Source: Oscillospiraceae bacterium
GTDB lineage: Bacteria; Bacillota; Clostridia; Oscillospirales; CAG-272
Reading direction: 5' to 3'
DNA: 64,000 nucleotides
Assembly (NCBI GenBank): GCA_015064185.1
Contig: SVSS01000002.1
Span: forward strand, 173,511 to 237,510
The notes beneath the pieces were generated by a model that was given only the letters and a program-made list of their open reading frames with translations, was not told the DNA's origin and did no database searches. A program made the position numbers and the translations under genes. Below are positions 57,091 through 64,000 of this stretch, piece by piece (position 1 is the stretch's first letter; every line of letters starts with the position of its first letter).

Positions 57091-59073
57091 TTACCGTACA
57101 CGCTCACCAAGGGGCGTTTCGGGATCAAGGAATACCACGCGCACCTGCTCCTCGCCGCTGGCAAGAATCATGCCCTGTGATTCGATTCCGCAAAGCGTTG
57201 CGGGTCTGAGGTTTGCTACAACGATAACCTTCTTCCCGATCAGGGCTTCGGGCTCGTAGAATTTGGCAATGCCGGACACCACCTGGCGCTTTTCATAACC
57301 GAGATCAAGCTGTAATTTCAGCAGTTTTTTCGCCTTGGGCACTCTTTCGCACGCCACGATCTTGGCGGTGCGCAGTTCGAGGCCCATAAAGTCCTCAATA
57401 CCGATGGGAGCAACGGGCTCAGGCTTCTCCACGGGCGCCGCCGCCTTTTCTGCAGCAAGGGCTGCCTCCTCGCGCTTTTTGATGATCTCATCGATCACCT
57501 TTTCATCAATGCGGGCAAACAGCGGATACGCCGCACCAAGCGGCTTCTCGGCAACCAAAGCACCAAAAGAAGCAACGCTCTCGAAATCCTTTACCTCACT
57601 GCCGATCTGCGCAAAGATCGCCTCAGCCGTGGTGGGGATAAAGGGTGTGAGAAGCACAGCAGCTGTGCGAATGCACTCAAGCAGGTTGTAAAGAACCGTG
57701 CCAAGACGCGCCTTTTTACTCTCATCCTTAGCAAGTGCCCAGGGCATTGTTTCATCAATATACTTATTGGCGCGGCGCAGCATCGCAAATACCGCTTCGG
57801 CAGCATCGGCAATATGATAATCGTCCATCAAAGCCTTATATTTTGCAACTGCCTCAGCAACGGTTGCCTTCAGCTCGGCATCCGTTCCCTCCTCGCCTGC
57901 GGGAGCCGGCACAACGCCGCCAAAATATTTCACAGTCATGGCGTGCGTGCGGCTGACAAGATTGCCAAGATTGTTGGCAAGGTCGGTATTATAGCGCGTC
58001 AGCACATTTGTATAGCAAATTCTGCCGTCCTGATCGTAGGGCATTTCGGAAAGAGCGAAATAACGCACGCCGTCAACACCAAAGGTTTCGGCAAGCTCGT
58101 CCGCATAGATCACATTGCCGCGAGATTTCGACATCTTGACCTCTGCGCCCTCATTTCCCTTCTTTTCCTCAGCGGCATTAAACCACGGATGGCCAAACAC
58201 CTTTTTCGGGAGCGGAAGCCCCAAAGCCATCAGGAAAATAGGCCAATAGATCGTGTGGAAGCGCAAAATATCCTTGCCGATCACATGCACATCGCAGGGC
58301 CAATATTTCTTAAAGTGCTCAGATTGCTCCTCAAAGCTTTTATCGGGATCGTAGCCAAGTGCCGTGATATAGTTGGTCAGCGCATCAAGCCACACGTAGG
58401 TCACGTGGCGCGTATCAAAGGTCACAGGGATGCCCCATTTAAACGAGGTGCGGGATACGCAAAGATCCTGCAATCCACCCTCAACGCGTAGGAAATTATT
58501 TACCATTTCCTTTTTACGAGATTCGGGCTGAATAAAAGAAGGATTGCTATCGATATGTGCAAGCAGACGGTCGACATACTTGCTCATCTTAAAGAAATAG
58601 GCTTCTTCCCTTGCCTGCTCAACGGGGCGACCGCAATCGGGACACTTACCGTCAACAACCTGCGTTTCGGTAAAGAAGGATTCGCAGGGCGTGCAATACC
58701 AGCCCTCGTAATGTCCCTTGTAAATATCGCCCTGCTCATAGAACTTCTTAAATATTTTTTGTACGGCGATGCAGTGCGTTTCATCCGTGGTGCGGATGAA
58801 ATAATCATAGCTCGCATTCATTTTATCCCAAATACCGCGAATCTCACCTGCTACGTTATCCACGTATTTCTGCGGCGTCAACCCCGCCTCGTTGGCAAGA
58901 TTTTCAATCTTCTGACCGTGCTCGTCAGTACCGGTGCAGAAAAACACATCAAAACCCTGCTGGCGTTTGTAACGCGCATATGCATCTGCCATGATGACCT
59001 CGTAGGTGTTGCCAAAATGCGGCTTGCGAGATGCATAAGCAATGGCTGTTGTAAGATAAAATTTTTCCTTCAT
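57091..59073 (-). CDS. metG: Methionyl-tRNA synthetase with C-terminal tRNA-binding domain
   Basis: YLTTAIAYASRKPHFGNTYEVIMADAYARY, CxxC zinc motifs, KMSKSRGNV, C-terminal LELRTAKIVACERVPKAKKLLKLQLDLG. Confidence 0.97.
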   Translation of the reverse strand: MKEKFYLTTAIAYASRKPHFGNTYEVIMADAYARYKRQQGFDVFFCTGTDEHGQKIENLANEAGLTPQKYVDNVAGEIRGIWDKMNASYDYFIRTTDETHCIAVQKIFKKFYEQGDIYKGHYEGWYCTPCESFFTETQVVDGKCPDCGRPVEQAREEAYFFKMSKYVDRLLAHIDSNPSFIQPESRKKEMVNNFLRVEGGLQDLCVSRTSFKWGIPVTFDTRHVTYVWLDALTNYITALGYDPDKSFEEQSEHFKKYWPCDVHVIGKDILRFHTIYWPIFLMALGLPLPKKVFGHPWFNAAEEKKGNEGAEVKMSKSRGNVIYADELAETFGVDGVRYFALSEMPYDQDGRICYTNVLTRYNTDLANNLGNLVSRTHAMTVKYFGGVVPAPAGEEGTDAELKATVAEAVAKYKALMDDYHIADAAEAVFAMLRRANKYIDETMPWALAKDESKKARLGTVLYNLLECIRTAAVLLTPFIPTTAEAIFAQIGSEVKDFESVASFGALVAEKPLGAAYPLFARIDEKVIDEIIKKREEAALAAEKAAAPVEKPEPVAPIGIEDFMGLELRTAKIVACERVPKAKKLLKLQLDLGYEKRQVVSGIAKFYEPEALIGKKVIVVANLRPATLCGIESQGMILASGEEQVRVVFLDPETPLGERVR

Positions 59074-59921
59074 ACCGTTTCCTCCTTTATCCCGCAAGAG
59101 TCAATGCTTTCACTCTCAAGGGAGACAAGCGCCATCGAAAGGCGCATATAAGACAAATTATAAAAATGTGAGAACCATAAAACGAACAGCACGCCGACCG
59201 TGAGAAGCGAAAGCGCAAGCCACAGCAAGGATCTCAGCGAAAAAACAAAGATCTCCTTTATATGACGCTTTCCTGCCCGAACAGCAAGCACAAAGGCCAC
59301 ACGCAATTTTAACTGCTCATTGCCGACCGCAACAGCCGCAAAAGCAATATATATGCCACCAAAAAAGAGCACGCCAACCGATATCACAATTGCGAGCAAA
59401 AGCAAAAGGATCAGCAAAAGCACCGCAACGGGGGCGCTGAAATAAATCGAAAGCACCTCACTATATAAATGCAATGCCCCCGAAAATAAGCCGATCACAG
59501 CCGCCACAGGCAATGCAAAAAGCAGAACCGCTACCGCACCTGTGCGCCACGCGCGCCGATAGCGCGAAAATGATGTAAAATAGTAAAAAATTTCCTGTGA
59601 TAACGGCTCCTGTTCCTGCCACAAAAGCCCCGCCATGCGAAGCTTGGCAAGCCATAAGGGCATGAGAGTGGAAAGAAACAACAATATACCGCACACGATC
59701 AAGACGATCTCAGTAATAACTGCGGCGGTGAGTGAAGTAACAAGCCTCCCTGTAATATATACCGCAAGCTCTATCAAGCAATATGCGGCACCGGCAATCA
59801 GCAAACAAAACAGAAAAGCCGAGGTAAGGCATGGAAGGGTGCTGTTTTTTTGCATCAGCAAGGCTGTTTCTTGCCTGATGGTCTTTATGCACAGTGCGTG
59901 CTCTTTTTGCCCTTGCAGCAT
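59070..59921 (-). CDS. Polytopic membrane protein of unknown function
   Basis: Multiple hydrophobic helices; stop overlaps the metG start (ATGA), suggesting coupling; start codon uncertain (59921 or upstream). Confidence 0.7.
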   Translation of the reverse strand: MLQGQKEHALCIKTIRQETALLMQKNSTLPCLTSAFLFCLLIAGAAYCLIELAVYITGRLVTSLTAAVITEIVLIVCGILLFLSTLMPLWLAKLRMAGLLWQEQEPLSQEIFYYFTSFSRYRRAWRTGAVAVLLFALPVAAVIGLFSGALHLYSEVLSIYFSAPVAVLLLILLLLLAIVISVGVLFFGGIYIAFAAVAVGNEQLKLRVAFVLAVRAGKRHIKEIFVFSLRSLLWLALSLLTVGVLFVLWFSHFYNLSYMRLSMALVSLESESIDSCGIKEETV

Positions 59922-60173
59922 GCCCAACACACCCCCATTTTCAAAATGATAAAAATATTTTACCATATTTTTATTTCATTTACAAGTCACACATAGAAAA
60001 AAACGCGAATTTTTTCGCAAAATCCAAAATATAAAATATTTTATGATAATTTCAAGATCTACACTCTGCTTTCACAGTTTACCGCGTTGTGTAAAAGTTA
60101 AAAAAGCTAAAAATTTCAAAATGCTTTTCTGGTAAATCGGCACGCAATTATAGCGAAAAAGTGCACTTTTTTA

Positions 60174-60338
60174 GCGCCGTGGAATTGAAGAATTGATGTA
60201 GTAATTCTTCATGTGAGAATGATGCATCATTCTCACGGCTTGTGCTTTTTGCCTCTTTTTGAGGCAAAAATGGCGGTGTTTAGACGCCAATGCAAAAACA
60301 ACGGGTGTCTCAAATGCATTTTTGCATTTGAGACACCC
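60174..60338. repeat. Cluster of nested inverted repeats between metA and the membrane-protein gene
   Basis: TGAAGAATT/AATTCTTCA (60186-60211), perfect 24-bp palindrome GTGAGAATGATGCATCATTCTCAC (60213-60236), TTTTTGCCTC/GAGGCAAAAA (60246-60270), TGGCG/CGCCA (60271-60289), GGGTGTCTCAAATGCA.../...GACACCC (60303-60338). Confidence 0.75.
60303..60338 (-). terminator. metA terminator (last hairpin of the cluster)
   Basis: GGGTGTCTCAAATGCA-AAAA-TGCATTTGAGACACCC followed by a T-rich stretch on minus strand. Confidence 0.7.
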
Positions 60339-60346
60339 CCTTATTT

Positions 60347-61264
60347 TCATTTGATTTGCGTAATATCGTAAGGTGTGGTCTGGTAAACAAAATAGTTTAA
60401 CCAGTTTGAGTAAAAGAGATTGGCACAGCTGCGCCAACGCACAAGTGGCTCCTTGGTTTCATCGTCATTCGGGAAATAATTTTTCGGAATGGCAATGGGA
60501 AGGCCCTTTTCCTTGTCACGCAAATATTCCTTTTTCAGCGTATCAGCATCGTATTCCGAGTGCCCCGTAACAAAGATCTGCCTGCCACGCTCTGTGGCTA
60601 CGGCAAACACACCCGCCTCGTCAGAGCTGCAAAGGATCTTGAGATCGTCTACCGCCTCAATATCCTCACGAAGCACTGTTGTGTGGCGAGAATGCGGCAC
60701 CAAAAAGGTATCGTCAAAGCCGCGGAACAAAATAGAACGTTTGTGATCAAGCTTGTGCTCAAAAACACCAAACAGCTTTTCCTCAAGCGAATGCTTTTTG
60801 ATACCGTAATGGTAATATAGCCCCGCTTGTGCACCCCAACAAATATAGAGCGTGCTTGTCACGTGCGTTTTACTCCACTCCATGATGCGGCAAAGCTCTT
60901 GCCAATATTCAACCTCTTCAAACGCCATATGCTCAACGGGAGCACCGGTGATGATCATACCGTCAAAGTTTTGATCCTTGATATCGTCAAAAACCTTGTA
61001 AAAGGAGAGCATATGCTCAGGGGCGGTGTGTGTGGATTGGTGCGTTGCCGTTTGCAAAAGCTCAAGCTCCACCTGCAAGGGCGTGTTGCCAATCAGACGT
61101 GCGATCTGCGTTTCGGTTTCGATCTTTTTGGGCATCAAATTCAGCATCACGATGCGCAAGGGACGAATATCCTGCGTAATGGCTCGATTTTCTGTAATCA
61201 CAAATATATTTTCCTCATGCAGCGTTTGCGTTGCAGGCAAGGAATTGGGAATTTTGATCGGCAT
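60347..61264 (-). CDS. metA: Homoserine O-acyltransferase MetA (predicted acetyl-CoA specific)
   Basis: [11 protein letters not shown]...[11 protein letters not shown]...[34 protein letters not shown] upstream of ATG 61264. Confidence 0.95.
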   Translation of the reverse strand: MPIKIPNSLPATQTLHEENIFVITENRAITQDIRPLRIVMLNLMPKKIETETQIARLIGNTPLQVELELLQTATHQSTHTAPEHMLSFYKVFDDIKDQNFDGMIITGAPVEHMAFEEVEYWQELCRIMEWSKTHVTSTLYICWGAQAGLYYHYGIKKHSLEEKLFGVFEHKLDHKRSILFRGFDDTFLVPHSRHTTVLREDIEAVDDLKILCSSDEAGVFAVATERGRQIFVTGHSEYDADTLKKEYLRDKEKGLPIAIPKNYFPNDDETKEPLVRWRSCANLFYSNWLNYFVYQTTPYDITQIK

Positions 61265-61300
61265 TTTCAACACCTCCCTTTCAGAAAGTAAAAGCTTGTT

Positions 61301-62587
61301 TTACATGCAAGCGTCAAGCGCCTGCTTAATATCGGCAATCAGATCCTCGCTGTTCTCAATGCCGCAGGAGAAGCGCACAAGATCGGGCGAAACACCCGCA
61401 GCACGTAACTCATCATCATTCATTTGTCTGTGCGTAGCGGAAGCGGGGTGCAGGCAGCAGCTTCTTGCATCTGCCACGTGCGTTTCGATTGCCGCGATCT
61501 TCAAATGCTTCATAAACTGCTCGGCAACCTTTCTGCCGCCCTTTACGCCAAAGCTTACTACGCCGCAAGTGCCGTTGGGCATATACTTCTTTGCCAGGTC
61601 ATAATATTTGTCCCCTTCAAGAGAGGGATAGGTGACCCATGCAATACGGTCGTCGGATTGCAGATATTTCGCTACGGCAAGACCGTTTTCACAGTGTCGT
61701 GCCATGCGCACATGCAGGCTCTCAAGGCCGAGATTAAGAATAAAGGCATTTTGCGGCGCCTGGATGGCACCGAAATCGCGCATCAGCTGTGCCGTTGCCT
61801 TTGTAATATAAGCACCCTCAAGCCCAAAGCGCTCGGTATAGGTCACACCGTGATAGCTTTCATCGGGCGTGCAAAGGCAAGCAAATTTTTCGGGATATTT
61901 TGTCCAGTCAAATTTACCGCTATCCACGATGCAGCCGCCAACAGCCGCGCCGTGTCCGTCCATATATTTGGTGGTGGAATGCGTCACGATATCACAGCCC
62001 CATTCAAAAGGACGGCAATTTACGGGGGTGGCAAACGTGTTATCGATGATGAGCGGCACGCCGTGCGCATGTGCCACCTTGGCAAACAACTCGATGTCAA
62101 GAACCGTCAGCGCAGGATTTGCGATGGTCTCACCAAACATTGCCTTAGTGTTGGGGCGAAATGCAGCGTTCAGCTCCTCTTCAGTTGCGTCGGGCGAAAC
62201 AAAGGTGAAATCAATGCCCATACGGCGCATGGTAACCGAAAAAAGGTTAAAGGTGCCACCGTAGATTGAGGAGGAAGCAACAACGTGATCCCCTGCCGAA
62301 GCAATATTAAAAACAGCAAAGAAGTTTGCTGCCTGACCTGACGAAGTCAACATTGCGGCAGTGCCGCCCTCCATATCGCAAATTTTTGCGGCTACACTGT
62401 CATTGGTGGGGTTTTGCAGACGTGTGTAAAAATAGCCCGAAGCCTCAAGGTCAAACAGCTTGCCCATATCCTCACTGGTAGAATATTTAAAGGTCGTACT
62501 TTGAATGATCGGAATTTGGCGCGGCTCACCGTTACCGGGGGTGTAGCCACCCTGTACACATTTGGTTTCAATTTTATAATTTGACAT
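61301..62587 (-). CDS. metY: O-acetylhomoserine sulfhydrylase (aminocarboxypropyltransferase)
   Basis: KIETKCVQGGYTPGNGEPRQIPIIQSTTFKY, VDNTFATPVNCRPFEWGCDIVTHSTTKYMDGHG (PLP Lys). Confidence 0.92.
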   Translation of the reverse strand: MSNYKIETKCVQGGYTPGNGEPRQIPIIQSTTFKYSTSEDMGKLFDLEASGYFYTRLQNPTNDSVAAKICDMEGGTAAMLTSSGQAANFFAVFNIASAGDHVVASSSIYGGTFNLFSVTMRRMGIDFTFVSPDATEEELNAAFRPNTKAMFGETIANPALTVLDIELFAKVAHAHGVPLIIDNTFATPVNCRPFEWGCDIVTHSTTKYMDGHGAAVGGCIVDSGKFDWTKYPEKFACLCTPDESYHGVTYTERFGLEGAYITKATAQLMRDFGAIQAPQNAFILNLGLESLHVRMARHCENGLAVAKYLQSDDRIAWVTYPSLEGDKYYDLAKKYMPNGTCGVVSFGVKGGRKVAEQFMKHLKIAAIETHVADARSCCLHPASATHRQMNDDELRAAGVSPDLVRFSCGIENSEDLIADIKQALDACM

Positions 62588-62625
62588 AATAACACCTCTT
62601 TGTGTTAAAAATTTAATCAACTATT

Positions 62626-62654
62626 AGTATAACACAAGTTTAGATGTTTTGCAA
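62626..62654 (-). promoter_or_regulatory. Sigma-A-like promoter for metY-metA
   Basis: Minus strand TTGCAA - 17 nt - TATACT. Confidence 0.75.
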
Positions 62655-62696
62655 GAGAAAAAACAAATATCCCTCACGCCTGGTCAGCACACGCAA

Positions 62697-62728
62697 AAAA
62701 ATTCCCGCGGAACACCGCGGGAATTTTT
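62697..62728 (-). terminator. AEC-family transporter terminator
   Basis: AAATTCCCGCGG-TGTT-CCGCGGGAATTTTTT. Confidence 0.85.
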
Positions 62729-63672
62729 CAAAGACCAGCAATGGCAAACACCAACGGGATAGTGGCAAGCGCCAAGAGGTGCGAGATTACCGCCATATTG
62801 GCAGCCACCGTAGTATCCTTGCCGTAGGCACTCGGAATCACAATGGTATTGAGCCCCAAGGGCATTGCCAAGGAGCAGAGTGCGCAGATCAAGAGCGTTT
62901 TATCCTCAAAAACGGGACAAATCATTGCCACACCGATAAACGCGAGCGGAATAGCAAGCAACCGCACCAGAGAAATAATGTAGGTTTTCGTGTCTGTCAA
63001 GGTCTTTTTAAAGCTGATCGTCGATACGGTAATGCCGGTCAGAAGCATTGCCACGGGCGACATGCAAGCACTGCTGCTATCAAGCACCGCTACAAAGAAT
63101 GACGGCATCGGGACCTTTAATAGCCCAATCACAATACCAATGATCATCGAGATAAACATGGGATTGATAAAGGGCTTTACGCGGTCTTTGAGGGTCTGCT
63201 GCTTGTCTGTAGTATCACCCATGAGCAAAACGGGCACTCCCCATATATAAATTTCGACCCAAAGCGGCAAGGTAAACAGGAGATATTCAAAGAAAATGTC
63301 GGGAAACATTGCGCTCACCACAGCGTTGCCCATAAAACCGAAGTTTGAAAACGCAAGTCCGTAGGTGTAGATATTTTGAATATATTTATCACGCGTTACA
63401 GCCTTTGATACAAAAATAGAAACCGGGACAAGGACGAGCACGATCACCGTGCTTACCACCAACAGCTTCCACACAGAAGCAAGGCGCTCCACGGTAAAAT
63501 TTTCAATAAATGTACCGAGAACGAGCGCGGGAATAAAAATTGTATTTTCAAGCTTTGCAAGCACCTTTGCGGAGCCCTCAGGTAAAACCCCAAGCTTTGC
63601 AAGGAGATATCCCGCCGCGATCAGCGTAAACAAAAATGCAATTTGATTTAAGGTAGATAAAAAGACTCCCAT
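62728..63672 (-). CDS. AEC family transporter (auxin efflux carrier/malonate permease type)
   Basis: LIAAGYLLAKLGVLPEGSAKVLAKLENTIFIPALVLGTF, SNFGFMGNAVVSAMFP, C-terminal half LAMPLGLNTIVIPSAYGKD. Confidence 0.9.
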   Translation of the reverse strand: MGVFLSTLNQIAFLFTLIAAGYLLAKLGVLPEGSAKVLAKLENTIFIPALVLGTFIENFTVERLASVWKLLVVSTVIVLVLVPVSIFVSKAVTRDKYIQNIYTYGLAFSNFGFMGNAVVSAMFPDIFFEYLLFTLPLWVEIYIWGVPVLLMGDTTDKQQTLKDRVKPFINPMFISMIIGIVIGLLKVPMPSFFVAVLDSSSACMSPVAMLLTGITVSTISFKKTLTDTKTYIISLVRLLAIPLAFIGVAMICPVFEDKTLLICALCSLAMPLGLNTIVIPSAYGKDTTVAANMAVISHLLALATIPLVFAIAGL

Positions 63673-63844
63673 ATTTGCTCCTTTGGTTGAAAAATGACAA
63701 CACCAAGGTATATTTTATCATTTTTTTTGCCTTTGTCAAGGCGTTTTTTGCTTTTTGCCTTTTTACTTTAAATAGAGCAAAAAATATTGATAAATTTAAT
63801 TCTTTCATTTTATTATCAGAATTCTTTTTATAATAAAAAGAACA

Positions 63845-63876
63845 AAAAAGCCGCAAGCAATGCTTGCGGCTTTTTT
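63845..63876 (-). terminator. rRNA operon terminator
   Basis: GCCGCAAGCA-T-TGCTTGCGGC followed by TTTTTT. Confidence 0.85.
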
Positions 63877-63938
63877 TCGTGCTCATTGAAAACCGAACAA
63901 AGGTTGGTGAGTAGAAAAGAAACTCAAGTAATTGCAAA

Positions 63939-63973
63939 CTTGAACAGGAGCACAATGTGCTCAAAAGTTCAAG
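63939..63973 (-). other. 23S rRNA 3' flanking processing stem
   Basis: Minus strand CTTGAAC-TTTT-GAGCAC-ATT-GTGCTC-CT-GTTCAAG. Confidence 0.6.
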
Positions 63974-64000
63974 CCCTCGGTCTATTAGTATCGGTCAGCT
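63971..64000 (-). rRNA. 23S ribosomal RNA, 3' terminal fragment (rest lies outside window)
   Basis: Minus strand AGCTGACCGATACTAATAGACCGAGGGCTT matches the conserved 3' end of bacterial 23S rRNA. Confidence 0.93.

Noticed and set aside
62588-62660. SAM or T-box riboswitch upstream of metY-metA
   Set aside because: Only about 40 nt separate the promoter -10 from the start codon, too short for either RNA class.
1-64000. CRISPR arrays, prophage, transposons, tRNA genes
   Set aside because: Looked for regularly spaced direct repeats, integrase/transposase motifs and CCA-type cloverleaf segments in intergenic gaps; none seen.

Overview
This 64 kb window is a gene-dense chromosomal segment from a spore-forming Clostridia-type Firmicute. 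Lineage is inferred from the gene set: spoIIAA-spoIIAB-sigF, sigG, a SpoVB-like flippase, hrcA-grpE-dnaK-dnaJ with CIRCE, whiA, and an xseAB-ispA-tlyA-nadK-argR-recN cluster. About 60 genes are recognisable and most are housekeeping. I saw no transposase, prophage, CRISPR array or tRNA gene. The window opens inside mnmA and closes at the 3' end of a 23S rRNA gene on the minus strand. Points worth a second look: (1) a tightly overlapping HPr-kinase-like / PqqD-like / S26-peptidase cassette (16.7-18.1 kb) with no RiPP modification enzyme beside it, plus an ORF-track-missed 46-aa peptide gene at 53.7 kb; (2) a well-formed lysine riboswitch with terminator in front of a NhaC-family antiporter, so a predicted lysine transporter; (3) a noncanonical EF-G paralogue in which DTPGH reads DTPGD; (4) a likely frameshift, or an odd two-ORF arrangement, at the N-terminus of an S41 protease; (5) a cluster of nested palindromes downstream of metA; (6) a hairpin that appears to sequester the PBP1 ribosome-binding site; (7) a tandem terminator/attenuator-like hairpin in front of spoIIAA; (8) an rRNA operon ending at 23S with no 5S before its terminator. 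A 58-aa rubredoxin, also absent from the ORF track, was recovered by hand translation.
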